Below are positions 11,101 through 23,746 of a stretch of DNA of 64,000 bases, piece by piece. The notes under the pieces were generated by a model. It was not told where the DNA came from and ran no database searches. It saw nothing but the letters and a program-made list of their open reading frames with translations. Position 1 is the first letter of the stretch. Every line of letters starts with the position of its first letter. The stretch comes from Chamaecrista fasciculata (Eukaryota > Streptophyta > Magnoliopsida > Fabales > Fabaceae), in NCBI GenBank assembly GCA_003254925.1, contig QANZ01005615.1:1-64000 (forward strand), written 5' to 3'. A program made the position numbers and the translations under genes.

Positions 11101-13075
11101 AAATGGACTCTTTACATCATATATCCAGCCTTAAAATGATCCTTCCAATATCTTAATTTAACTAGAGTAAACCACCATATTAATTAGTCCCTGAAAGACA
11201 TCACTGTCATTATTATTAATTTAGTCCATAAAAGTTAGTTACCATCATATTATTATCCCCATATTGGTTTTAAATATACATCAAATAGATCCTGATGTCA
11301 ATTCTGGCCCACTATTTGCTCAGTTGGAAGGTTAGAAAGCTATATCTCATACGACAACCCAATGTCTCGTTTTTACAGAATGAAAATGAAACCAGCTTAT
11401 GATCACCATCAAAATCCAGCCTTTTCAAACCAACTTGTAACTAGATAGCTTCTAGTAGATCATGATATGCAATTACTATATGCTGGTCTATGTAGACAAC
11501 TCAGATAAAAATTTAGTTTAGAGTCTCAAAATCAGTTCAGAGATGGTAGAGTTTGCACCTTTGAGTTGAGGTGACTCTTGACATTAAAGAGTGAACTTAT
11601 TTTTTGGTCACTGAATTTGTTCCAAAATTTAGATTTAGTCCCTTGATATTAGAAATATAAATTTTGATCTCTGGTTTTCTTATAAATCTTGACTAGTTAG
11701 TTCCTAAAATGTCATCTGAAGGGACTATGTTTATTAAAAAAATCAGGGACTAACAAGTGTATTTCCAATGTCCAGGAACTAAATCATAGTTGGCAAAAGC
11801 ACTGGTTTTGTCCCCAAACTTTGCACCAACTGTCAATTTCGTCCCCAATGCTTCACATTTTGGTCAATTTTGTCCTTTGACAAATTTCGTTCAATAAAGT
11901 AACGACAGACTGCGTCCTGTTTTTTAATCTGAGTCAAGATTTGGGTTTCTTTTTCTATCAATTTTACATTACATATCATTAATCAGGTAAATTCTGTCAT
12001 TAATATTTGACTAAAGTAAGAGCAAAGAATAAAATTGATAGAAATGTGAAACATTGGGGATGAGATTGACTGCAAAAAAAAGATTGGGGACGAAATTGAC
12101 AGTTGATATAAAGTTTAGGGACGAAATTAATATTTTTTCCATCATAGTTTTAGGACAAATTTGAGGACTAAAAAGTAGGTTTACTATTATTATCACAATT
12201 AGTACCATTTTTTTTTCTTTTAAATCAATTTCAGACTCCATGTATGAGTGGGTTATCTCATGAATCTGCATTTTCATCAGGTATTGATGGGATTAAGCTG
12301 AGAGATCGACGTTTATTACTTGCATATAACACAGTTTCAAGGGGTGTGCTTAAAGTTGCAATGTCAGAGGATGATGGAGATTCTTGGGATGAGAATGAGG
12401 CTCTTACACTGGAAAACACTTTGGGAATGGAATTCTCATATCCTGCTGTTATCCAGGATAGTGATGGACTTGTACATATCACCTATACATATAACAGGAC
12501 ACAAATTAAGGTACAAGTACAATCAATTATAGGAAAAAGTACTATTAGTACCCCTAAAGTATGCGGTCATTTTCAGTTATACCCTCAGTTTTTTTTCGAT
12601 CAATTGTACCCTCAAAATATGGGGTCAATTTCAGTAATACCCCAAAAATATTTTTAGTCAATTATACCCCCGATGTCTCGCATTTGAATCAATTGTACCT
12701 CCAAATACCCCTCCAATTTGGGGGTACAATTGAAAAAGAAAAAAGATTTGGGATACAACTTATACAAAAATGAAAAGATTGGGAGTATAATTGACTCAAA
12801 AAAAACTTTGGGGATATAACTGAAACTGACCTCATACTTTGGAGGTACAATTGACCAAGAAAACACTTTGGAGGTACAACTGAAAATGATCGCGTACTTT
12901 GGGGGTACTCAGAGTACTTTTACCATTAATTATATATATTAAAGACTTAATTTAATGTGTGGTCTTCCACTTTCCTTCTTCTATATCCTTCCATGCATTT
13001 CTTGTACTCACTAAACCCTTCTTTTTTTTTTTTCTTTTTTTTATTTGGCAGCATGTTGTTCTTAGACCACAGTGA
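8108..13075 (+). CDS. sialidase-like BNR/Asp-box protein, copy 2 (signal peptide)
   Basis: Nine exons join in frame: 8108-8187, 8651-8774, 8889-8975, 9427-9554, 10385-10481, 10596-10673, 10764-10989, 12281-12510 and 13052-13075. They encode 357 aa with GT-AG introns at the same positions and phases as copy 1. Exon 1 encodes a hydrophobic signal peptide (about residues 1-24, with [10 protein letters not shown]), so secretion or the endomembrane system is likely. Asp boxes lie at 148-155 (SYDKGITW), 202-207 (DFGRTW), 253-260 (SFDGGKTW) and 302-309 (SEDDGDSW). Relative to copy 1 it carries a two-residue insertion (EN) near residue 312. The fold is a sialidase-type beta-propeller; the natural substrate in plants is unknown. 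Introns 1, 3, 7 and 8 hold foldback elements, which makes the gene much longer than copy 1. No frameshift or stop is seen. Confidence 0.88.
8265..8535. mobile_element. foldback MITE in intron 1 of sialidase copy 2
   Basis: The left arm (AATGTACTTTTTAGCC...TTTGTCCCAAA) and right arm (AATTTTGGGATAGATTCAAAG...AAAAATATGC) are imperfectly inverted, with the phrase GGACTAAATTGTAA typical of these families. Ends are approximate. Confidence 0.45.
8996..9258. mobile_element. foldback MITE, 'GGCAAAAGCACT / ATTATACCCC' family, in intron 3
   Basis: It begins GGCAAAAGCACTCTTGGTA and ends in the reverse complement TACCAAGAGTAGTTTTGCC. The flanks TATATAACTT and TATATAAATT match at 9 of 10 bases, which fits a 9-10-bp target-site duplication as made by Mutator-like elements. 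No ORF. Confidence 0.75.
11792..12140. mobile_element. foldback MITE, 'GTCAATTTCGTCCCC' family, in intron 7
   Basis: It starts GGCAAAAGCACTGGTTTTGT and ends near ATATTTTTTCC. The flanks are a perfect 9-bp direct repeat, ATCATAGTT (11783-11791 and 12141-12149). The element landed inside an older repeat of the 'GGACTAAATTG' type at about 11590-12180. A 9-bp duplication points to a Mutator-related transposase acting in trans (inference). Confidence 0.8.
12532..12924. mobile_element. foldback MITE, 'GGCAAAAGTACT' family, in intron 8
   Basis: The left end GGAAAAAGTACTATTAGTAC and right end TACTCAGAGTACTTTTACC are inverted. The flanks ATCAATTATA and ATTAATTATA match at 9 of 10 bases. The interior is built of inverted phrases such as CAATTGTACC and GGTACAATTG. 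Confidence 0.75.
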
Positions 13076-13689
13076 CTCAAAAATCATCCATGTCTGTATA
13101 AGAAAGTCTCTCTCCATCACCAATATGTTGCTGATAAGATAAAAGAACTATGCCCTCAGGATGAAACTAGAGGATTTAAATAATAAAAAAATTATTTATA
13201 TGTATAATTTACTAATTATTTTAAATCTCTATAATTTGGCGGATATTTAAGTTTTGGTCCTTAATAGTTAGGTTTGTAATGACATTTTTGTTTAGAGCTG
13301 ACTAAGCAAACAGATGAATAGATGATGGCATGTAAATCTGAAGTAGAAATGTTTAAGCTTTGCTTTGGTATTGATTTATATTGGTAGACAACAAATAACA
13401 AACTAATTATGTATTTAATTCTTCCATAAAAGTTTTAAATAACAGTATTATCAAAAATTTATGAAGTACTAAAGTTTAAACACAAGTATAAAAACTAATT
13501 TTTTTTTTTAAACAAAATTATAAGGACTAAAGTCTAAATGGTTAAAAAATGTTTGACGAAAAATAGTCTTTTTGACTTTTTTGTTTTGGTTAAATCGGCT
13601 GTAATTGAGATTTAAACTAAAACTCTTTAAGCCCCTATTGTAGTCTCACGTCACATGATATTTTAGGTTATGGTTTACTCAATTGTTTT

Positions 13690-14201
13690 GGCAAAAGAAT
13701 TATCATGCCACCCAAATTATATGGATAATTTGTGTTGTACTCTTAATTTTTTTTTTTTTGTAATTATATCTTTCATATTTTTATATTTAACTCATTTGTA
13801 CATTGTTAATAGAAAATGGTAACGTAACAAGTGACTTTTTTTTTTTTTTGTATCAATTGTATCCTCAACGCCTAACACTATCTACATTGTTAATAGAAAA
13901 TGGTGATGTAATAAGTGACTTTTTTTTTAATTTTGGTATCAATTGTACCCCTAGTGTTTCGCATTCATACCAATTGTATCCCAAAATTTTAATATTTTGC
14001 GTCAATTGTACTCTTAAAAATATTAATACTCTTAAAAATATTAATAATAGCATGACGTCAACATTTTCGTTAACGATTCAGATGGCGTTAACCGTTAGGG
14101 TATAATTGAGTGAAATGTAAAAGTTTAGAAATATAATTGACCATAAAAAAGTTTTAGAGATACAATGAAACTTACCTCTAGGAGCACAGAGATGTTTTTG
14201 C
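13690..14201. mobile_element. foldback MITE downstream of sialidase copy 2, degenerate
   Basis: The left end GGCAAAAGAATTATCATGCC and right end CACAGAGATGTTTTTGC belong to the GGCAAAAG family. The internal phrases TATCAATTGTACC and TATAATTGA are inverted relative to one another. No clear target duplication remains. It also contains a short internal tandem duplication (TTGTTAATAGAAAATGGT at about 13803 and 13887). Confidence 0.6.
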
Positions 14202-15122
14202 TATTATTATTCAATCATAAGATAGAAGTATAATTCTTATGTATTTCCTCTTTCAAAAAAAAAAATCTTATTTATTTCCTAGTGGATTCTTTTTATAAAA
14301 ATGGTAAATAATATTTAAAAAAAATCAAAATCATGTGATTTATTTATTTATTTGTAATTTTTTTTATAAACAAATATACCTTGGAAAAAGGAAAACTACT
14401 CCATTTACTGTGTATGGGCCAGAAAAACATTAGAAAGTTTCTTCGTTATGAGATCCATCATTGCGATGAGAATGGGCTCTTTTGAAATTCTGCAGATAAA
14501 TATGGGCCTAAGTAGAGCCCTATTCAGAAAGTAGAAAATAAAATAAAATAAAATAAAATAATAGCCTCTTACTTCATAGAATTAGGACTTAGGAGGCACA
14601 TGCATAACGACAGAGATAGGACCAAGATTACATATTCAATAGTGTCGTACTAATCATCATATTTTTAGTACATGTTTGGCACACTCTAAAAAGTTCAAAA
14701 TCAGCTTGTTTTTTTAACTTCTTTTTCTTATCAACCTACCGATTTAATGAGTTTACAGTCTGAATTAATTCTTCACTCCCAAGTGTCCTATATACCCTCT
14801 TTTTAGTTAAAAAAAAAAGGAAAAGAAAATCCACTGTCCATGAGACCTTTTTTGTGTTTAAAACATTTTGGTCACATTCCTTAATTTACAATTTATTGTT
14901 ATAGAAACTTATCATTAGCTTATTTTTTTAATCACTATCTTAAACTTTTGTGTGTGGCGTGGGCAATATTGTTAAAATTGAGATCTTAACTCAAATCGAA
15001 AGAGACATAAAATCGAATTGAGGATTAAGATCCTATCATATATATATAATAACTAATATCAAATTATTTAACATCATAAATTTATAATTTTAACATAAGA
15101 TTTATTCGTAAAAAAAAATAAA
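14202..15122. other. intergenic, nothing recognised
   Basis: AT-rich sequence with homopolymer runs and a short AAAAT microsatellite near 14537-14560. No gene is supported. Confidence 0.5.
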
Positions 15123-15490
15123 TCTATACTATATTATATGGCTCCACCCCTTATGGTTGGTCAAAAATAGTGAATTAAAAAATTAAAAAAGAAAAAAAAA
15201 TCACTCACTCTCTCTCCCACTCACTTTTCCCACTTCTTTAAAAAAATAAATAAATTAAAAAAATGCAAAAAACAATTAAAAATTAAAAATGCCACCACTC
15301 TCTCCCCACTCACTCTCCCCATATGAGCTAATTTCAAATTGGTCCTAAATATTTTATAATTTCTCAAATTGGTCCCAAACTTGCTCTTTTATCAATATAA
15401 AAATAAAAATTTAATATAATATTCAACTTTAAATCAATTCAAACGTTACATGCATATTGGCGTGCCCGTTAGGGCACGCCAAGCCTCTAG
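15123..15490 (+). mobile_element. non-autonomous Helitron, copy 1
   Basis: The element begins TCTATACTATATTATATGG after an A. It ends in a hairpin (GGCGTGCCC gtta GGGCACGCC), then AAGCCTCTAG, followed by T. A 5' TC, a 3' hairpin about 10 nt before CTAG and insertion between A and T are hallmarks of Helitrons. There are no terminal inverted repeats and no Rep/helicase, so it needs a helper. A relative lies at 45771-46138. Confidence 0.8.
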
Positions 15491-17526
15491 TAACTAATAT
15501 TTATTTATTTTAACATAAAGTTGACATTTTTGCACATCCATAAGATTAGAAAGAGACCGTCAACAAAAATATCCATCCAATTCATTAAACAATAAATATA
15601 AATTAACCAAAAAAAATTTAGAAATATAAGATATTCTAAGCATAAATTTCATTCATATCACAATCATCACCATCTTCTATGGTATCGTTAGTGTTTCTCA
15701 TCTTCCATGGCATTATCATGAGAGTTTTTCTCTTCAAAAAAGAATTATAGCATAGGTTGATTAGTACAATCTTACAATTCTACTTGTTTGTAAGGTCTTG
15801 ATCTTGATACGATACTATTCAAAAATGATCTTAGATTTGATCGAGTAAGAAACTAACTTACAAGATCGTAAAATCGTAGCAAGCAATCTTGATAACACTG
15901 GGTGTGGCCGTTTGAAAAGGCAAAATAAAGGCTTAACCATAAACTAATGGACCTTCTATAGTTTAAGTTAAAATGTGCGATTGTCTTTTTGTATTACCGA
16001 ACTAATGTATATATGAAATGAAATTAAATTAATAATTTAGTTCTTAAAAAATTATAAATATTTCAGTATAATCTTTGAAAGAAGAAATTTACACAATTAT
16101 AATCAATTTAGTCCTTTTAATAAAGAAAAAAAATCAAAATCTATTGACATTTCTGTTGTAATTTTAAGTTTTCTTTGTAAGATTACAATTAGGTTAAAAA
16201 ATCATATTTGTTATTAAATTTAAATTAATATTTTAACAAAATGACTAAATTGATTGTGATTGCATTTTTTAAGAACTAAATCTTTTAATTTAAGAATTAA
16301 GTGGAAACATTTATCTATCTTTCAGATATTAAATTATTAATTTAATCATAAAATTACATTTTAATGTCCAATTTTTTTAAGATCGCAAAAAAAAATTATG
16401 AAAAAAGACTACAATTGAACTATCTCAACCTGAATAGAGGAGTTTGGCCAAAAGAAAAAAGAAAAAAAAAACTAAGTAAAGGAGGAAAACATTTCAAAAT
16501 TCATATATAGAAAATAAGGGTAATAAATTGTTGAACTCCAAATCAAAGTTGATAGTACCATGCAAATATGAATTCAGCCCAAACAGAGAAATGGCGTCAA
16601 TGTCTGGGTTTTGCTGTTCTTGTCATTCATAAATCATAATAATCATAAAACCAAAGCATTTCACTTTAATTTGCATTAAATTGGTTCTATTTCTTCTTCT
16701 TCTTCTTTAGAATGCAGTGGTTTGGTAAAGAAGAAAAAGTCAATGCCAGGAAATAGTACCCATGGCAGCATAAATGCATAAGCCAACACATTATTACTAC
16801 TATAGAGTTATCATGATGATCACGGAGCTTCAAAATAACATTTAATTTTTCATAAAAAAAATAACAATTTTATTAATAAAAGTAGTTTCTTTTCTTTGAA
16901 AAAATGCCTTTTAGAGTAGGTGTACACTGTACAGTGTTTATGTCTCCCTTCACCTCTGAAGTTTTTTTTTTAGTAAATCAATAATTTACATTTAAAAAAT
17001 GATAATTTTTTTTAATTTAATTCTCGAAATAAATTATAAAGTTTAGTCTTCTAAGATGTAATTACAATTAATTAAGTTTTTTTATCAAGACATTAATTTA
17101 AATTTAATGATAAATATGATTTTTTTTAATATATATTATTAAGTGTAATATAAAAACAAATTAGAACTACATTTGATTTGTTATCAAATTTTAATATAAT
17201 TAATATCTTTTATAAAAAAATTTATAATTGTATCTTTTAAAAATTAAGTTTTATAATTTATCTTTCATGATTAAATCAATAAATTTATCTTCTTTTAATA
17301 ATCAAATTATTAATTTACTCTAATTTTTTTATCCCTTCAAATTTTTAGTCAATCCATGAGCGTATTATATACTTGAGTCATTTTGTTACTCACGTATATA
17401 TCTTGAAGAGTTTGCATTATAGTAAATTATATTTATCATCAATTGACATGAACTTCTCCTCGATCTGTATAAAACAAATAATATTATTATGAGCTACTTC
17501 ATAGACGTGGGTTTAAACATTTTATA
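15491..17526. other. intergenic with two decayed foldback elements
   Basis: No gene is visible. About 15955-16375 and 16975-17330 contain inverted phrases such as AATTATTAATTTA and TTTAGTCCTTTTAAT, arranged like the 'AACAATTCAGTCC' foldback family but strongly eroded. The ends cannot be fixed. Confidence 0.45.
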
Positions 17527-17534
17527 CTAATTAA

Positions 17535-18676
17535 CAGTGCAGTCAAGATCTAGATTTAAATCGTAAGATCTTACGATCTTGCAAGGCAAGATCTAGTTAA
17601 ATCGGATGCAGGATCATTTTTGAGCTAGATCATAGTAAAATCGCTATTTTGATCGTATGATTTCACCGATCCTATATAAATTTTTTTTTTTAAAAAAAAA
17701 AAGGTCCAAAATGTTGCTTTTGGGGACTTTTTTTTTAAGGTCCAAAATGCTCCATTTTAAACACTCAAAAATTGAAAACTCTTAGTTTGTTGTTCGAATA
17801 TTGAGCTTAACTTGTCAAGTATTGAGCTTAACTTGTAGTTCTTTAGGATATGAACGTAATTAGAGTACTTTTGAGAGGGTAAGAAACTTTAAACATGACT
17901 TTTTTTTTTTACAAATCTTATTATTTTATTCTCTCTATATAGTTAAGTTAATTATTTATAACCATTCATCATTTAGGTTCACACGAAAAGAATGAATTAT
18001 ATGATTCAAAAAAAAGATGAATGGGTTGGTCTATGTTATATTTAGTCGAAAATTAAAAGGAAAAAGAACTATAAGGGAACTTAACAACATAGAAGATCTT
18101 TCTTCTGATGATGAATGGATCACTGAGAGTAATGAAAAAAGAGATGAAGACATAGAATGAAGTAGAAGACGAAGCCTTTGAAGTTCAAGAAGTAGAAATG
18201 TTGAACCTCATGGCACTGTTGATGATTTGGAGATTCCAGTGGATAAAATAGAAATGAGAGACATTGATGATGATGATTTTGATGTGTGATATATGCTTGG
18301 ATGAACTTTTTGATAATGATGTTGTAAATTTGTAATGTTACTCGTGGTTGTTGCCTTGTTTTTGTTAATTTTTTAATGAACTTATGATAACTTTTTAGAC
18401 ATCTTGATAATTAGCTAATTACATGTTGAGACTATAAATTGATGATGTTGGATAAAGATCTTGAGACATGTTATAAGATGAATTTATGACTTATGAACAT
18501 TTATATATATATATATATATATTCATAGATAGAGATATTAGTAATTGTTTATATAATTTATATAATATTTTTTAAGAAAATTCATAAGATCTTACGATCC
18601 TCGATCCGATCTTACGATTCGATCTTATTTTATACCTCTTCCGATCTTGAATAAGATCTCGATCTTGACTGCATTG
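17535..18676 (+). mobile_element. decayed hAT transposon with transposase tail
   Basis: The terminal inverted repeats are CAGTGCAGTCAAGATC at the left and GATCTTGACTGCATTG at the right. The 8-bp flanks CTAATTAA (17527-17534) and CTAATCAA (18677-18684) differ at one base, which is the hAT duplication length. Near 18100 a reading frame gives EDLSSDDEWITES, typical of the C-terminal end of plant hAT transposases, and it soon hits stops. Subterminal CGTAAGATCTTACGATC palindromes lie at both ends. The rest of the transposase gene is missing, so it is a dead internal-deletion copy. Confidence 0.8.
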
Positions 18677-18684
18677 CTAATCAA

Positions 18685-21047
18685 CCTACAATATACAAAT
18701 AAAGGTTTTTCATTGGTGGCAAAATATCCTACGTACACTCATAAGCTTGCAGAACATGCTCCTCACTTTCCTTCTCATTTCTATATCTTCAAAGTGAAAA
18801 CAAATCTTGTTATTCTGTCCACTGTATATATATATATATATATATAATAAAAAACATAACTTAATTATTTAAGAAAATTTTAGGATGTTACAATTATTAT
18901 AGTTGTGAAAGTGAGTCGGATACTCCCTTTTTCAGATTGGCTCAATATAAATTTCGAATTATTTGATCATGTGAGTTATATTTGATGAGCCAGAATTATG
19001 CTAATTCGATCAAGTTGTAAGTTGGGTTCATTTATTTATTCTATTGGTCCCAATTTCTTTTCATTTTTTAAATTCAGAGTATTCTTTAATACCATAATTA
19101 TAAAATGATAATGGGTTATTTAATTGTCATATATATGTTAAAACTAATATTTTTAAAGACCATAAATTTTAAAAATTCAAGGTGTATGTAGTTTTTTTTT
19201 TTTAAAAAAAAAATTAGATTAGTAAACAAACCCTCCAATAACTCTCTATGTTGACTCATTATAAATAGTGAATTAACTGAACCAACCTACATGAATCATA
19301 AATTTTTGAAAAATCAAAGTTAAATAATATATATATATATATATATACATACATGTGTTTGTGTTTAGAAAGTGAATTTCAAAATGAGCAGGATAACATG
19401 CAAATGCTATGATTACATTTCTTGCTTATGGGAACATTAAAAATCATTTTCAAAACAGCTTTAGATTCTTCGAAATATTTTGCTATGTGAAGTTACATGA
19501 TATAAAAAAGGGAAAAAAAGAAAAAGATGTAGGTAGAGAAATTGTACTAGTACCTAGTATATAATTAGTACATTAGGTTCACACTTTTAGAAGAGGGACA
19601 AATAATTAATTAATATCAAGTTAAAAAAAATGTGAATATCCTTTTAATTAGAAGCTAAATGAGTGAAGTAAAACAAAAAGAATGGGGTATAGAGAACACT
19701 ACAGAAGCTGATCGGACAGTACTTGTAGACAATTGGCCAACCAATAATTTTCTGAAAAGTTTTGATGCTGTTTTATGTCTTCAAAGTCGCCCATCATCTC
19801 ATGCTTAATGTTGAATATACTATTATGATATAATTAATTAATCACACTGTTAATTATATGGCTAATCACTTCTCTATCATAGAATCAGAAACACATGTGG
19901 TTGTTGCAATGCTATCATTTATTGCCCTAAGGACAGGTAACTGCATACTTCACATGGGCATTGATAAATATATTGATTCTCAAAATGATTTTTTAGTTTT
20001 TATTTTTTTAAAAAAATAAAATTTGATAGGACCACCTTGAATGTGACATTCTAACCAAAGAGCTAATTAATCACTCTGGATATATAGTTCTTGACAAATA
20101 ATCCTCTCGTTACTGAACCCTGAAGCTTTGTGGCAATGTGCCACCTTTTTTTTATTTATATTATTCAAAACAAAAGGTGGATTTTGCAAATTAAGACCAA
20201 ACAGAAAAACATAGGTTTGTCTCCCACCCACATGAATTTCACAAAAAGTTAAATCTCAAAACATCCCTTATTACTTGTTTATCATCTAATTGAAACACAA
20301 TTCAAGCCTCAAATCTAGGTGGTTTTTTATTTGAAAACTTGACCAATAATAAGGAGTACGTGCGTACGTGTCTGTGTTTATAATAATATGCATCAATAAT
20401 ATTCATATTTCCATATATTGATTAATTAGCCAATTGCATATTAATTAGTTCAAAACATAAACTTATAATAACAGCAAAATTGAAACCCATGCCATTATAT
20501 GTATATTATAAATTTATCACAGGAAGAATTAATTATAACCCGTTAATTTTGCAAAATGTATAATATATTAGAAGAGAAATAATATAATTATGAAGGCTAT
20601 CCACTAGTATTTATAATTAATATGATTGGAAGTTCGGAACACAATATTCTAGATGTTGTCTATAAGGTCCCCTTCTACTAAATATGCTACCTAAATCTAT
20701 GGAAGCATCCCACAGAATAGAGATAACGAATGAGATATTACAAAAGATGCAATTATGAAATTAGTTGAAACTCAAAGTGGGTTCTACTCAAAGTCTCTAT
20801 CGTATTCAATTCAATGCATTTTCAATATATGTGTTAGGTCCTTGAGATGAATAAGGGTGTAAAACTGAAAATTAATGATATATATATATATATATGGTAG
20901 CTAGATAAACATGACCATAATTTCACTCAATCTAGCTATAGCTCCTAGCTAGCCAATATATACTCTAGGCTAAGCTTAAACAATATCTAGTTCTATATAT
21001 GGATCAGATAGTGTCGGAAGCTCATCTCGAGAATCTTTATAAAATGA
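18685..21047. other. intergenic, nothing recognised
   Basis: AT-rich DNA with (TA)n microsatellites at 18823-18846, 19327-19348 and 20878-20896. No exon chain, RNA gene or bounded repeat is supported. Confidence 0.5.
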
Positions 21048-21315
21048 AGAGAAAACTAACAATGTGGTTTCTAAAAGATCATTGAGATGACAATTCAGTG
21101 TTTGAAAGATTGAATTGTACAATTTAATTCTTAAAATATTAAAATATTATACTAAATAGTCCTTTTTATGAATTAAATAGTACACCTTTTTAATTTTCAA
21201 GAACTAAAAAGTATATGCATTTTGATCTTTTAGGGACTAAATGTATATTTTAATTTTTTTAAGGACTGAATTGTCAGTTTAGTGATCTTTTAATAATTAA
21301 ATTTTTAGTTTACTC
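21048..21315. mobile_element. foldback MITE, 'GACAATTCAGT' family
   Basis: The left arm (AAAAGATCATTGAGATGACA) and right arm (GTCAGTTTAGTGATCTTTTA) are inverted, and the centre carries CTTTTAGGGACTAAAT phrases. The outer ends (AGAGAAAACTAA / TTTTTAGTTTACTCT) are approximate. Related copies lie at 25976-26261 and around 27270-27440. Confidence 0.6.
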
Positions 21316-22529
21316 TAAAATGAGATATTGGTGTAATATATGTATAAATTTTGAATGCATGATATAATTAAGTTTGTCCTTTTCTAAAAATTTCGTATTT
21401 TCTTTCTCATTGTGTTGTGTGAAGGAGTGTTGTTAATTAGTACTGTTAGTTTCTGTTTACCATCTGGGTCTGGCACAGTTAAAGTATATATGGTGATCAG
21501 CTTTAGTTAGGAAAGAAAAACTGAAAAGCTATACGTGACTGCATGCATATATATATTTGTTGTTTTCACTATTAATGAATATGTTAAGTAATAATAATAA
21601 AAAATTAATAACGAGAGTAAAAAAAAGGTGAATATTTCGGGGTGAATGAATCTGATTAAAAGAGGGGAGGGGGGTTGTTTTGTTCTTATCTTGAAATAAT
21701 CACATTGTGTATGAATTATAGGGTAGGGCCCTTTGAAAAGATGGGTATCTTAAAGATATTGTCATAACTTTAATAAGCACAATTTTAAGATTGGGCTTTA
21801 TGGATTAATTGAATCTTATTACAAGTTTGAAAGGAGATAATTACGTAGGCATGCTTAATTGATACATGGTTACTTTTTTATTTTTCCAATATGTAACGCA
21901 AGGGGAGAATGAGAGAATCATTTTGATGAGGAAGCTTTATTGTTAATTTTTTTCATGGCAGAAAGCTAAAAGCTTGTGTGTAAAGTAGAGTTTAGTGGTT
22001 GAGGGTCAACACTAATAATAATAAGTGGGAATTGAAGGGAAAAAGTAGCTTTTCATGTGGCTTCATCTAAGTGGGATTTTCTATAGTTAGCAACGCTTTA
22101 AGGATTCCATATACTTGTTGGAAATTAAAAGTTTAAAGTAACAAAGTGTGTGTGTGTGTATGCATGAGGTGGCCTGGCTTGGTTCTTTCAAACAATAGCT
22201 TTTGAGATTGGAATTTGGCATCTTCTCCTCGTCTCATATATATGGTGAATTTTGCATAACTATCATACTAATTAAATATATATATACATTAAAAATAAAA
22301 GGGTTTAATTAATTTACATGGGGCGGTGCCTCCTAATTAATTTGTCATCATCATATATAATGCGCTAAGCTACACTTTCTTTTTGTTCATGGAGCCCGTC
22401 ATATCTTGTTACTTCAAAAGTTGAGACCCATACCATCAAGAGTTAGGACTTAGGCGTATAATTGATATATATATATATATATATGAGCAAATTATGTGAC
22501 ACCAAATTTAATTAACTTTGAATAATTAA
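21316..22529. other. intergenic, nothing recognised
   Basis: AT-rich sequence with a (GT)n run near 22148-22158 and a TA run near 22466-22484. No gene or RNA is supported. Confidence 0.45.
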
Positions 22530-23046
22530 GGTCAAATGGTCATTTTGGTCCTAAATATATGCCCATATGTTCATTTTGGTCTTTTATATTTCAAAATGTT
22601 CAAATTGGTCCTAAATGTTGGCAAAACATTTTATTTTGATCCCAAACTATTGAATATGGTCATATTTCTCTTGTTTCAAATTCAAATGTAATGAGTTCAA
22701 AGGTACGTATTGTTCTCAAATAGTACTGTCTCTATCTAATCGGTTCATCAACAGATAAAGTCAAATTGGTCCCGAAAGTAGACCGCTCGTTTCATGGTCA
22801 AATAAGCGAAATTGATCATATCTCTCTCGTTTCAAGTTCGAATGCAACGAATTAAAAGCTACGAGTTATTCTTAACAAATCATTTGAACTTAAAATGAAA
22901 TACGAGAAAAATATGACCAAATTCAATAGGTTGGGACCAAAATGAAGTATTTTGCCAACATTTAAAACTAATTTGAATATTTTGAAACATCAAGGACCAA
23001 AATGAACATGAGGACATACATTTAAAACCAAAATGACCCTTTGACC
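22530..23046. mobile_element. foldback MITE, 'TCATTTTGGTCCTAAAT' family
   Basis: It begins GGTCAAATGGTCATTTTGGT and ends ACCAAAATGACCCTTTGACC, inverted. A second copy lies at 29529-30051 and relatives near 32444-32935 and 35455-35689. Inner blocks CATTCGAACTTGAAACGAGA / TCTCGTTTCAAGTTCGAATG are conserved in all copies. No clear target duplication here. Confidence 0.7.
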
Positions 23047-23746
23047 AATATATGTGTGTGTGTATGTTATATATTGAGAGGTTCTCTTAAGTAATAATCA
23101 AGTCCCTTCATGGTAGAAATATTCTAGTAATTAATAATTAGTTTCACAGCAATGTTTAATGAGAAACTATACCCCACATCACAAAAAAAAAAAGTTCAAA
23201 ACCAATATTTTCTTCGCGTGTACTTCTCTTCTTTTACTAGGTTAAGATATTTTAGTGGATTTAAACCATCAATATTCACACACCTATATATATATATGGT
23301 TTATGTATATAATTAAGTAGTTTCTTAACTTTAGATATTATTTTTATAACTGTAGTATTATTTCTTTGTGAAAAACTTCTTAATTCTAGAAACTGGCGCA
23401 TGATGCGATGCTAAACCATCGTTTACTGTCTAGTCAATCACCATCTTACAGGTGCAAATTTTTTTAATTAATCACCATTTGCATAAAAAGCTCCGTAATC
23501 AATTGAGGATTGAACAGCAAGTATATATAGGTGCATGCTTGCCTTTTGTAATTGTGCATTAATAAGTGGCTTATAACTTTAGTTTGTTTATGGTCGAGCT
23601 AATCATATATGGATAGAGAGATAGTATATTATCGAGCATTAATTTTTTTCCTTTTTTTAAAAAAAAAATTTAGGTTCTGAATTGAAGAAGCTATCGTTAA
23701 AATATAAAGGCTAGTGTGATGAGAATATTTCTTTTGGATGAAGTAA

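Noticed and set aside
12011-12482. Frames on the - strand across sialidase exon 8 and the adjacent MITE
   Set aside because: They are antisense to a conserved exon or built of MITE phrases.
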